Shown here piece by piece: positions 1 through 6,503 of a stretch of DNA of 7,032 bases; position 1 is the stretch's first letter; the number at the start of each line of letters is the position of its first letter. The stretch is from Lentisphaerota bacterium (GTDB lineage Bacteria; Verrucomicrobiota; Kiritimatiellia; RFP12; UBA1067): assembly GCA_022839525.1 (NCBI GenBank), contig JALHET010000096.1:1-7032 (forward strand). The letters run 5' to 3'. The notes below the pieces were generated by a model, which saw only the letters and a program-made list of their open reading frames with translations, did not search any database and was not told the origin of the DNA. The position numbers and the translations under genes were made by a program.

Positions 1-635
1 AGGTTACGAATCATGCGCCGTGGTACACCAACTGGAGCTACGGCGACGGCGGCGCGCCCGATCTCCCCTTGAAGACTTGGAACCACCTCAAGGACGCGAT
101 TGCTGCGGACGACTGGGATGTCATCACCATCCAGCAGGTGTCGCACCAGTCATGGCGTCCCGAATCTTTCCATCCTTGGGGCGACGAACTGGTGAAGCGC
201 ATTCGCGCGATCCGTCCCCGGTCGGAAATCGTCGTGCAGGAGGTTTGGAGCGACCACCCGGGCTCCGGACGGCTTTCCAAATGGCAGTTGTCCGCTGAGG
301 AGATGTACAACCGGCTGCACATCAGCTATGCCAAATTCGCCGCATCCTACGGTTTCCGTGTGATTCCGACCGGTACTGCCGTTGAGGCGGCGCGTAAGGT
401 GACGATGGTGCATAAGAAGGTTGAGGATCCGCATCTCAATACGGCAGGCGAGTTCCTGCAGGCGCTTGTTTGGGCGAAGACGCTTTTTGGCGTCGATGTA
501 GGCAAAGGCACGTATGTTCCCGAAGGAATCGATCCGGCACTTGCGAGCCGTCTCCGTGAAAGTGTTGATACGGTTGTGACGGCCACGAAGAAGAAGGGTG
601 CCGCGGGTACGATAAAACCGATCGTGAACGATTGA
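1..635 (+). CDS. DUF4886-like SGNH hydrolase, 5'-truncated by the window edge
   Basis: Frame 3 is open from base 3 to the TGA at 633-635, giving 210 residues with no start, so the gene begins outside the window. A TTG at 69 is not a convincing start because the reading continues upstream with similar protein character (HAPWYTNWSYGDGG). Family signs are WDVITIQQVSHQSW (about residues 28-41), the central VIPTGTAVEAAR, and a C-terminal block EDPHLNTAGEFLQALVW (about 141-157), resembling the DxxH...G.YL..lvW end of DUF4886/SGNH esterases. The His is at about residue 144. The position three before it is Glu141 and the Asp is only two before, a departure from the usual DxxH. The block I Ser region would lie upstream and is not visible. 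The C-terminus is Lys-rich. Such enzymes are usually exported carbohydrate esterases; substrate and signal peptide cannot be judged here. It probably shares a transcript with the esterase 31 bases downstream. Confidence 0.8.
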   Translation, partial: VTNHAPWYTNWSYGDGGAPDLPLKTWNHLKDAIAADDWDVITIQQVSHQSWRPESFHPWGDELVKRIRAIRPRSEIVVQEVWSDHPGSGRLSKWQLSAEEMYNRLHISYAKFAASYGFRVIPTGTAVEAARKVTMVHKKVEDPHLNTAGEFLQALVWAKTLFGVDVGKGTYVPEGIDPALASRLRESVDTVVTATKKKGAAGTIKPIVND

Positions 636-653
636 CTCTAGGCGCTAACCCAA

Positions 654-658
654 AAGGA
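654..658 (+). promoter_or_regulatory. Shine-Dalgarno site for the GxDLY/SGNH esterase
   Basis: AAGGA lies 8 bases before the ATG at 667. This is a standard spacing and fixes that start, which also opens a good signal peptide. It sits in the 31-base gap after the preceding hydrolase, consistent with translation from one shared message. Confidence 0.7.
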
Positions 659-666
659 ACATCGAA

Positions 667-1896
667 ATGAAACGAGCCACACTAGCTTTCATACTTGCCC
701 CGTTGATTCTTCTTGCCGCCAACCAGAATAATTTCCAGCTCAAAGATGCCGAGCCGGTGAAAGATGCCAAGTCAACGGCCAGTGTGCCTGTCGAAAAGGA
801 GATCGCGCCAGGCAAAACGCTTTCTGCCGACGGCAAGACCGTCTGGTGGGACGGTTCACTGGTGCCGTTGGAAGGCAAGGGGTTCAAGGATGTGAAGCGC
901 TTTTATGACCGCATGCCAGCACGTCTCGAACAGGACAAGCGTGTCCGGAGCGGCGTGTGGAGCCAGTGCTACCATTCATCCGGCGAGTGTTTCCGTTTCA
1001 AACTGAAAGGCGCAACGAATTTCAAGGTGCGGTGGAGCCTCGTGAGTGACGGACTCTCCATGGGGCACATGCCGTCGACCGGCGTTTCCGGGCTCGACCT
1101 ATACCTGAAGGACACGGACGGCAAGTGGCAGTTCTTCCAGAATGCGCGTCCTAGCAAACAGGAGGGCAATGCCGCGGAATTTAGAACCTATGGCAAAGAG
1201 GTGATGCTCTACCTGCCTCTCTACAACGGCCCGAGCAAGGTCGAGTTCGGCCTGCCGCCGGATGCGTCGTTCGAGCCGCCCGGACTGCGCGCAACTGGCA
1301 TTGACAAGCCGGTTGTGTTCTATGGGACATCTATCACCCACGGCGGTTGCTGTTCGCGCCCGGGCCTTTCCTTCCCGGCGCTCGTATGCCGTCGGTTGGA
1401 CGTGCCGCTCGTGAACCTCGGGTTCTCCGGAAACGGACGCATGGAACTGGCCATGGCGGATTATCTCGGGGAGGTGGAGGCGAGCTGTTACGTGCTCGAT
1501 TGCCTCTGGAACATGGGCAGTGTCCGCCCGACTCCAGATGACGATGACCTTCGCGCGGCGAATGTTTCCAACAAGGTTCAGCTTGTGACCGCACGGTACG
1601 AGCCCTTCGTGCGCCGGTTGCGCGAGTTGCGTCCGAATACGCCGATCGTCTTCGCCGAGCAGTGCGATGTCTTCTCTTCCGAGCAGGCGCCGCACGACAA
1701 GGTGATCTTTGAGCTCTTCCAGAAGTTGAAGGCGCAGGGCTGGAAGGGGCTTTACTACGTTTCGAAGGCAAAGATGTATGTCGGTGACCGTGAAGGTACG
1801 GTTGACGGATGCCATCCGAACGACTGGGGCATGTTCTCGATAGCGGATGCCTTCAGACCTGCTGTTGCCGAAGCATTGGGGCTTAGTGACCGGTGA
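667..1896 (+). CDS. Exported SGNH/GDSL esterase with N-terminal GxDLY domain
   Basis: The protein has 409 residues. Residues 1-18 (Lys-Arg, then a hydrophobic run ending LLAA) look like a Sec signal peptide without a lipobox Cys, so export to the periplasm or outside is inferred. Residues about 60-205 form the N-terminal beta domain, including SGLDLYLKD (141-149), the motif naming the GxDLY family. Residues about 214-405 are the SGNH hydrolase: block I GTSITHGG with nucleophile Ser222, block II Gly255/Asn256, a block III-like DCLWNM with Asn282, and block V DGCHPN with Asp380 and His383. All catalytic positions are present, so the enzyme is probably active, hydrolysing O-acyl esters on a carbohydrate. 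The family also includes uncharacterised esterases, so the exact substrate is unknown. The CC-SRPG stretch after the nucleophile is typical of the family. The start is supported by AAGGA 8 bases upstream. It follows another SGNH hydrolase by 31 bases. Confidence 0.88.
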   Translation: MKRATLAFILAPLILLAANQNNFQLKDAEPVKDAKSTASVPVEKEIAPGKTLSADGKTVWWDGSLVPLEGKGFKDVKRFYDRMPARLEQDKRVRSGVWSQCYHSSGECFRFKLKGATNFKVRWSLVSDGLSMGHMPSTGVSGLDLYLKDTDGKWQFFQNARPSKQEGNAAEFRTYGKEVMLYLPLYNGPSKVEFGLPPDASFEPPGLRATGIDKPVVFYGTSITHGGCCSRPGLSFPALVCRRLDVPLVNLGFSGNGRMELAMADYLGEVEASCYVLDCLWNMGSVRPTPDDDDLRAANVSNKVQLVTARYEPFVRRLRELRPNTPIVFAEQCDVFSSEQAPHDKVIFELFQKLKAQGWKGLYYVSKAKMYVGDREGTVDGCHPNDWGMFSIADAFRPAVAEALGLSDR

Positions 1897-1931
1897 GTTT
1901 CGACGCCGCAAGGTTACAGAGTCTTTTTTTT
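1886..1931 (+). terminator. Weak candidate terminator after the esterase pair
   Basis: GTGACC (1886-1891) can pair with GGTTAC (1912-1917) through six pairs including one G-U, with a 20-base loop. A run of eight T follows at 1924-1931. The stem starts just before the esterase stop. The T tract is good but the stem is short, the loop long, and six bases separate stem from T run. This is therefore only a possible factor-independent terminator in the 71-base gap between convergent genes. No T-run terminator for nagA was seen on the opposite strand. Confidence 0.25.
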
Positions 1932-1967
1932 GAGGTTGCCATGAAGAGGAGTATGATTCCGGTTGCC

Positions 1968-2966
1968 TCAGCGGCTGAACCCGGTATCGGGGGAAAAAGT
2001 GATCGGGTGCTGGCAGGTCGGGATTTCTTCGCGAGCGACATGGATCAGGTCGAGCGGGTTGTTGAAGCCGATGCGCAAGAGGTCTTCCAACGTGAAAAGC
2101 CCGAGGCGGTGCAGCACATTCATACAGTCGAACAGCGTGGCGGAGGAACCGACCAGACAGTGTTTCTCGGGGTTGTGTAAGAGGCCGTCCGGCTCCAGCA
2201 CGGCGATGTTGCCGAGAACGTTGTACGTGCCGGGAGGCAGGCCTGCGGCAGGCGATGCGTCGGACGTGGCGATCAGGCGGTCCGGACCTGCTGCACGCGC
2301 GAAGACCTTGAGCACATGGCGCGGCAAGTGGTGTCCGTCGGGGATAAACAGGATTTTAAGCCGCTCCTCGGCAAGTCCCGTCAGGAGCGGATTATTGTGG
2401 CGGTGGACACGATTCGGCATGCCGTTGCCAAGATGGGTGAGCGCGGTCACACCCGCCTCAGCCATGCGCGCGAGGTCGTCGGCCCCCGCGAGCTGATGGC
2501 CACAGGAAACGGCCACGCCGCATGATACGGCGTGGCGTGCGAGATCTGCCGCTCCGGGGAGTTCTGCGGCGAGTGTGAGCACCCTCACGTGCCCTTCAGC
2601 CCACGTGTTCAGACGGTCGAAATAGTCGCAATCCGGTGCGTGGACCGCAACGGGGTCATGTGCGCCGACCGCGCCCGGTTCTTTTGAAATAAACGGCCCT
2701 TCCAGATGAAAACCCAGAATATGGCGCGCGAGCGTGGCGTCCTTTTTGAGTGCGGAAACCATCAGCGTGAGGTTGCGGCGCAAACACGGTTCGCCGCTCG
2801 TGATGAGGGTGGGCAGAAAGGCGGCGGTTCCGCGGGCGAGAAGTGTGTGGCACGCGTACCTGAAAGATTCTTCTGTAAGAGCGTCGTCACTAAAGTCAAC
2901 GCCCGCGAAACCGTTGACCTGCAGGTCGATAAAACCGGGGATTCGAAGAGGTGTGGGAGTGTTCAT
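1968..2966 (-). CDS. nagA: N-acetylglucosamine-6-phosphate deacetylase, minimal TIM-barrel form
   Basis: The protein is an amidohydrolase of 332 residues that converts GlcNAc-6-phosphate to glucosamine-6-phosphate and acetate in the cytoplasm, feeding amino-sugar use and cell-wall recycling. It opens almost directly with PGFIDLQVNG (10-19); Gln-Asn replaces the HxH metal pair, as in the E. coli enzyme. Other visible sites are FHLEGP with metal ligand Glu89, SCGH with His157, THLGNGMP with His178, PDGHH (209-213), catalytic Asp236 in TSDASPAAG, and LVGSSATLFD (271-280). Usual NagA length is about 380. The N-terminal 45-50 residues and the closing strands that form the small beta-sandwich are absent. 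The ATG at 2964-2966 is chosen because it has a purine-rich AAAGAAAG upstream. An in-frame TTG at 3030-3032 would add 22 polar residues overlapping rarA and looks unlikely. It lies 40 bases after rarA on the same strand, so it is probably co-transcribed. No nagB or transporter gene is in view. Confidence 0.88.
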   Translation of the reverse strand: MNTPTPLRIPGFIDLQVNGFAGVDFSDDALTEESFRYACHTLLARGTAAFLPTLITSGEPCLRRNLTLMVSALKKDATLARHILGFHLEGPFISKEPGAVGAHDPVAVHAPDCDYFDRLNTWAEGHVRVLTLAAELPGAADLARHAVSCGVAVSCGHQLAGADDLARMAEAGVTALTHLGNGMPNRVHRHNNPLLTGLAEERLKILFIPDGHHLPRHVLKVFARAAGPDRLIATSDASPAAGLPPGTYNVLGNIAVLEPDGLLHNPEKHCLVGSSATLFDCMNVLHRLGLFTLEDLLRIGFNNPLDLIHVAREEIPTCQHPITFSPDTGFSR

Positions 2967-3006
2967 GTTCGCTTTCTTTTGAGGGGTGCGCAACACGCCG
3001 CGCGCC

Positions 3007-4350
3007 TCACTTTTTTTCCTTAAGGTGTTCAACCCATTTCATACGTTTCGTGATCGTATCCTCATAGCCTTGGTTCGTCGGCCGGTAATAGCGCTTATCG
3101 ACGGGCAGGTAATCCTGCTGAACCGTGTGCTGGTCGAAATCATGGGGGTATTTGTATGCGATGTCAAGCCCCTCGCGTCCAACCGCTTCAACGTGTACAT
3201 TCTTGAGGTGCTCGGGAACCGCCATGATCCGCCCCGATCGCACGTCTTTAAGCGCTTCTTCGACGGCAAGGTATGAGGCGTTACTCTTGGGTGCTGTGGC
3301 AAGGTATGTGGTGGCCTGGGCGAGTGAGATGCGTGCCTCCGGCATGCCGATGAACTCTACCGCCTGCATGGCGGCGACGGCAACGGTGAGGCCGCGTGGG
3401 TCGGCATTGCCGATGTCTTCAGAGGCGAGGATGATCAGGCGGCGCGCGATGAAACGCGGGTCTTCGCCGGCTTCCAGCATTTTCGCGAGCCAGTAGACGG
3501 CGGCGTGCGGGTCGGAGCCGCGCACCGATTTGATGAAGGCCGAGATGGTGTCGTAGTGTCCGTCCTCGTCTTTGTCGTAGAGCACCATCTTGCGCTGGAC
3601 GCACTCTTCCATCACGGCGTGCGTGATGCGCACAATGCCGTCCGCACCGGGGGGGGTGGAAAGGGCTGCGACCTCTAGGGCGGTCAGCGCGCGCCGTGCG
3701 TCGCCGTCGCAAATGGTGGCGAGGAAGGAAACGGCTTCGGGCGAAATGGCGGAGGTGAGGTGGCCGAGGCCGCGTGCGGTGTCTGTGAGGGCCCGGTGCA
3801 CAAGCGCGGCGATGGACGGCTCGTCGAGCGGGCGCAGTTCGAAGACCAGCGAACGGGAGGTGAGCGGGCTGTTGACAAAAATATTGGGGTTATGGGTGGT
3901 GGCGCCAATGAGGGTGACGGTGCCGTTTTCAACGTAGGGCAGGAGCACGTCCTGCTGGGATTTATTGAAGCGGTGGATTTCGTCCACGAAGAGGACGGTG
4001 CCGGGTCCGTCCCGGAAAAGCTTGGCGGTTTCGCAGATGTTCCGCAAGGTGGCCACATTGGAAAGGACGCCGCTCGTGCGTTCAAACCGGCGCCGGGTGA
4101 CGCGGGCGATGACCTCGGCCAGCGTGGTTTTTCCACAGCCGGGCGGCCCATAAAAAATCAGGTTGGTCAGGCGGTCCGCCTCGATGACGCGACGCAACAG
4201 TTTTCCGGGGCCTAGAATATGATCTTGGCCGAGAACCTCTTCGATGCACTGCGGACGCATGCGGGCGGCAAGCGGCTGGCGTATGGCGGTTGACGGGGCC
4301 GCATCATCGGCAGGCTCGCTGGTATCCGCAAACAGATCAATGTCAGACAT
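3007..4350 (-). CDS. rarA: Replication-associated recombination protein A (AAA+ ATPase)
   Basis: This is RarA/MgsA, the bacterial relative of Mgs1/WRNIP1: a clamp-loader-like ATPase that works with SSB and the replisome at stalled forks and gaps. The 447 residues match the usual family length. Order: a short acidic N-terminus, RPQCIEEVLGQDHI (32-45), Walker A GPPGCGKTT (68-76), Walker B VLFVDE (119-124) followed by IHRFNKSQQD, sensor 1 IGATTHNP (148-155), arginine finger Arg166 in PLTSRS, and sensor 2 GDARRALT (216-223). The family-typical C-terminal half includes RRLIILASEDIGNADP (303-318), and YKYPHDF lies near the end. The start at ATG 4348-4350 has TAAGG upstream at 6-base spacing; an in-frame TTG two codons earlier would sit too close to that site. 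The last codons contain an A7 run, a possible slippage spot but intact here. It is separated from trpA by 90 bases with its own promoter candidate and followed by nagA. Confidence 0.96.
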   Translation of the reverse strand: MSDIDLFADTSEPADDAAPSTAIRQPLAARMRPQCIEEVLGQDHILGPGKLLRRVIEADRLTNLIFYGPPGCGKTTLAEVIARVTRRRFERTSGVLSNVATLRNICETAKLFRDGPGTVLFVDEIHRFNKSQQDVLLPYVENGTVTLIGATTHNPNIFVNSPLTSRSLVFELRPLDEPSIAALVHRALTDTARGLGHLTSAISPEAVSFLATICDGDARRALTALEVAALSTPPGADGIVRITHAVMEECVQRKMVLYDKDEDGHYDTISAFIKSVRGSDPHAAVYWLAKMLEAGEDPRFIARRLIILASEDIGNADPRGLTVAVAAMQAVEFIGMPEARISLAQATTYLATAPKSNASYLAVEEALKDVRSGRIMAVPEHLKNVHVEAVGREGLDIAYKYPHDFDQHTVQQDYLPVDKRYYRPTNQGYEDTITKRMKWVEHLKEKK

Positions 4351-4356
4351 GGCCAA

Positions 4357-4361
4357 CCTTA
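4357..4361 (-). promoter_or_regulatory. Shine-Dalgarno site for rarA
   Basis: TAAGG on the - strand ends 6 bases before the ATG at 4350. It selects this ATG over the TTG at 4354-4356, which would be immediately next to the site. Confidence 0.6.
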
Positions 4362-4372
4362 TTCATTTTTTC

Positions 4373-4382
4373 GAACGCGTTC
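4373..4382. repeat. Perfect 10-base palindrome GAACGCGTTC before rarA
   Basis: GAACGCGTTC reads the same on both strands. It lies between the predicted -10 element and the rarA ribosome site, close to the expected transcription start, where a repressor would block initiation. It resembles the GAAC...GTTC half-sites of Gram-positive-type LexA boxes, but the spacer is 2 bases rather than 4, so it is not a standard LexA site. Being an operator is inference. Confidence 0.4.
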
Positions 4383-4390
4383 ACATTTTC

Positions 4391-4419
4391 ATCGTACGCA
4401 ATTGGGTACCTTCTGGCAA
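4391..4419 (-). promoter_or_regulatory. Candidate sigma70-type promoter for rarA-nagA
   Basis: Read on the - strand, TTGCCA (4414-4419; 5 of 6 against TTGACA) and TACGAT (4391-4396; 4 of 6 against TATAAT) are separated by exactly 17 bases. Transcription would start near 4384-4380, about 30-35 bases ahead of the rarA ATG. It lies in the 90-base gap behind trpA, the longest gap in the window, which suggests rarA need not depend on readthrough from the trp genes. Confidence 0.45.
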
Positions 4420-4440
4420 GCCGACACTCGCCTTGAGCGA

Positions 4441-5244
4441 TCACGGACAAGCGTCCATGCCGTTCCGGAGTTCCCGTATTTTGGCGGCGACGAGCATGGG
4501 GAGATCAGCATCTGAGGGCGTTTGCGCGATCAGGCGAACGAGTGCTGAACCGACGATCAACCCATCCGCCAGGGGAGCAAGCGCGCGGGCGTCTTCGCCG
4601 GTGCTGATGCCGAACCCGAGGCACACGGGATGGGGGCAGGCCGCTTTGACGGCCGCCGCATGTCTCGCAACGTTGGCGTAATCCAGCCCGCCGGTCCCGG
4701 TGACGCCCAGACGCGTGATGAGGTAGAGAAAGCCGCCCGCACCGTTCGCCAACATGCGGATGCGTTCCGGTTTCGTGGTGGGCGCGGCCAGACGGATCAG
4801 ATGGATGTCCTTCCCTTTGAGCGCACCGGTGAGCGGTCCTGCCTCTTCGGGCGGCAAATCCACGACCAGCAGGCCGTCCACGCCAGCCTCTGCGACTTCC
4901 TTCGCGACTTTGTCCAGACCGTATTTGAAGATCGGATTGTAGTAGCTGAAAAGCACAATGGGCGTTTCCACCGTTTTGCGCAGTTCCGCCGCGAGGCGGA
5001 TGCTTTTCGAAAACGACATGCCTGTCTTCAAGGCGCGGGCCGAGGCGGCTTGAATCACCGGCCCGTCGCAGGTTGGGTCGGAAAAAGGCACGCCGATCTC
5101 GAGCACATCCACGCCGGACTCACAGGCGGTACGCAGGATTTGGAGGCTGGTGTCAAAGTCGGGATCGCCGGCTGTGAGATAGGCGACGAGCGCTTTGCGG
5201 CTGGATGTGGAAAGAGTCTGAAAGGTTTTGTCGATGCGGTTCAT
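4441..5244 (-). CDS. trpA: Tryptophan synthase alpha chain
   Basis: TrpA cleaves indole-3-glycerol phosphate to indole and glyceraldehyde-3-phosphate and channels indole to TrpB in the alpha2beta2 complex. The protein has 267 residues (E. coli 268). The catalytic pair falls at the same numbers as in E. coli: Glu49 in LEIGVPFSDP and Asp60 in TCDGPVIQ. Cys59 replaces the common Ala. Other marks are YYNPIF (101-106), VVDLPPEE (127-134), the mobile loop ITRLGVTG (176-183) with Thr182, and the phosphate-binding GFGIS (210-214) and VGSALV (231-236). The ATG at 5242-5244 matches the family N-terminus, but no clear Shine-Dalgarno precedes it. It follows trpB by 47 bases in the same direction, as expected for a trp operon, and is the last trp gene here. 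Confidence 0.97.
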   Translation of the reverse strand: MNRIDKTFQTLSTSSRKALVAYLTAGDPDFDTSLQILRTACESGVDVLEIGVPFSDPTCDGPVIQAASARALKTGMSFSKSIRLAAELRKTVETPIVLFSYYNPIFKYGLDKVAKEVAEAGVDGLLVVDLPPEEAGPLTGALKGKDIHLIRLAAPTTKPERIRMLANGAGGFLYLITRLGVTGTGGLDYANVARHAAAVKAACPHPVCLGFGISTGEDARALAPLADGLIVGSALVRLIAQTPSDADLPMLVAAKIRELRNGMDACP

Positions 5245-5291
5245 ACTAGTAGACCCATTAAGAGTGAGACGGATGTTTTTCGCTGAACCTT

Positions 5292-6503
5292 TTAAAATCC
5301 ATGGGCCTTCATGTAGGCAGAGATGTGGTCGAGATCCTTATCGCCGCGCCCAGAGACACAAACCGCAATCGCCTGATCCTTCGGGCGTCTGACTGCCTCG
5401 TTGATGGCGGCGGCCAGCGCGTGGGAACTTTCCAGCGCGGGTATGATTCCCTCAAGTCGGCAGAGGAGCTTGAAGGCCTCCACCGCCTCGCGGTCGGTGA
5501 CGCCTTCGTAGCGGACGCGGCCGAGATCGTGCAGCAAGGCATGTTCGGGGCCCACGCCCGGATAATCGAGCCCCGCCGAGATCGACCACGCCTCTTGGAT
5601 CTGGCCTTCGTCGTTCTGGAGGAGATAGGTCATGGCCCCGTGCAGTGTGCCGGGTGATCCGCCGGTGATTGAGGCCGCGTGGTGCGGCGTGTTGAGTCCT
5701 TCGCCTGCGGCTTCCGCGCCGAGCATCTCGCACGGATCGTCGAGGAACGGGTAGAAAAGCCCCATCGCGTTGCTGCCGCCTCCCACGCAGGCAACCAGCA
5801 GGTCGGGCAATTTGCCGACCTGCTCAAGCATCTGCCGCCGGGTTTCGTCGCCGATCACGCGCTGAAGGTCGCGGACCATAACGGGATAAGGGTGCGGCCC
5901 CGAAACGGTGCCGATAATGTAAAACGTGTTCTCGACTTCCGCGACCCAGTAGCGCAACGCCTCGTTCATGGCATCCTTCAGCGTACTGGTTCCGGAGGTG
6001 ACCGGGATGACTTCCGCCCCGAGCAGTTTCATGCGCAGAACGTTGGGCGCTTGACGGCGCACATCTTCCTCACCCATGAAAACCTTGCAGCCCATGCCGA
6101 ATCGCGCCGTGATCGTGGCGGTGGCCACACCGTGTTGTCCGGCGCCGGTTTCGGCAATCACATGGCGCTTGCCCATGCGGCGGGCGAGGAGGCCTTGACC
6201 GATAACATTGTTAATCTTGTGTGCACCCGTATGGGCACAGTCTTCGCGCTTGAGGTAAATGCGCGCGCCCCCGATGTGACTGGAAAGTCGTTCCGCGAAA
6301 TCAAGCGGCGTGGGACGCCCCGCGTAGTTCGTCAGCAGAGAGTGGAATTCGGCCATAAAGGCGGGATCTTCTTTCGCCGCATTCCAAGCGGTTTCCAGAT
6401 CTGTCAGGGCGGAGATGAGCGTCTCGCCGACATAACGGCCACCGTAGCAACCGAAGTGGCCTGTGGCATCGGGGTAGTGTCCTTCTAAGTGTTTTGTCTT
6501 CAT
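5292..6503 (-). CDS. trpB: Tryptophan synthase beta chain
   Basis: TrpB is a PLP enzyme joining indole and L-serine to make tryptophan, the final step of the pathway. The 403 residues agree with the TrpB1 family (E. coli 397) that pairs with TrpA. Visible: the N-terminal [12 protein letters not shown] (18-29), PLP lysine Lys96 in HTGAHKINN, catalytic Glu118 in [25 protein letters not shown] (143-158), PLP phosphate cradle GGGSNA (241-246), Asp314 in [11 protein letters not shown], and the SGRGDKD end (384-390). All key residues are intact. The ATG at 6501-6503 overlaps the upstream DAHP synthase stop (ATGA). No Shine-Dalgarno is evident, so translation probably depends on reinitiation after the upstream gene. 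Confidence 0.98.
   Translation of the reverse strand: MKTKHLEGHYPDATGHFGCYGGRYVGETLISALTDLETAWNAAKEDPAFMAEFHSLLTNYAGRPTPLDFAERLSSHIGGARIYLKREDCAHTGAHKINNVIGQGLLARRMGKRHVIAETGAGQHGVATATITARFGMGCKVFMGEEDVRRQAPNVLRMKLLGAEVIPVTSGTSTLKDAMNEALRYWVAEVENTFYIIGTVSGPHPYPVMVRDLQRVIGDETRRQMLEQVGKLPDLLVACVGGGSNAMGLFYPFLDDPCEMLGAEAAGEGLNTPHHAASITGGSPGTLHGAMTYLLQNDEGQIQEAWSISAGLDYPGVGPEHALLHDLGRVRYEGVTDREAVEAFKLLCRLEGIIPALESSHALAAAINEAVRRPKDQAIAVCVSGRGDKDLDHISAYMKAHGF
6500..6503 (-). other. ATGA stop-start overlap of DAHP synthase and trpB
   Basis: On the - strand ATG (6503-6501) and TGA (6502-6500) overlap within ATGA, a classic termination-reinitiation junction. The bases ahead (CAGCAAACACT) lack a Shine-Dalgarno, which fits coupled translation giving linked amounts of the two enzymes. 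Confidence 0.75.

Noticed and set aside
1099..1911. 270-codon open frame on the - strand opposite the GxDLY/SGNH esterase
   Set aside because: It lies almost wholly antisense to a gene with a complete catalytic set and signal peptide, and shows no family motif of its own. Long antisense frames are expected in GC-rich coding DNA.
1934..1967. GGTTGCC direct repeat (1934-1940 and 1961-1967) with flanking TGAGG...CCTCA
   Set aside because: A 7-base repeat and a 5-base stem with a 30-base loop are within chance, and no attachment site, insertion or terminator accompanies them.
1963..2496. 177-codon open frame on the + strand opposite the 3' half of nagA
   Set aside because: It is Arg/Ser/Pro-rich, as expected from a shifted antisense frame, and nagA has all its active-site residues in the other reading.
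2967..3032. Upstream TTG start for nagA adding 22 residues
   Set aside because: The added segment is polar and unlike any NagA N-terminus, overlaps the end of rarA, and a downstream ATG with a purine-rich leader fits better.
4373..4382. GAACGCGTTC as a standard LexA (SOS) box
   Set aside because: The half-sites resemble it but the spacer is 2 bases instead of 4, so the established motif is not met. It is kept only as an unassigned palindrome.
4630..5286. 218-codon open frame on the + strand opposite trpA
   Set aside because: It is a shadow of trpA with no domain, and no ribosome site supports it.
5679..6488. 269-codon open frame on the + strand opposite trpB
   Set aside because: It mirrors trpB, which is unambiguous by motif and length. 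The antisense product has no recognisable domain and an irregular composition.
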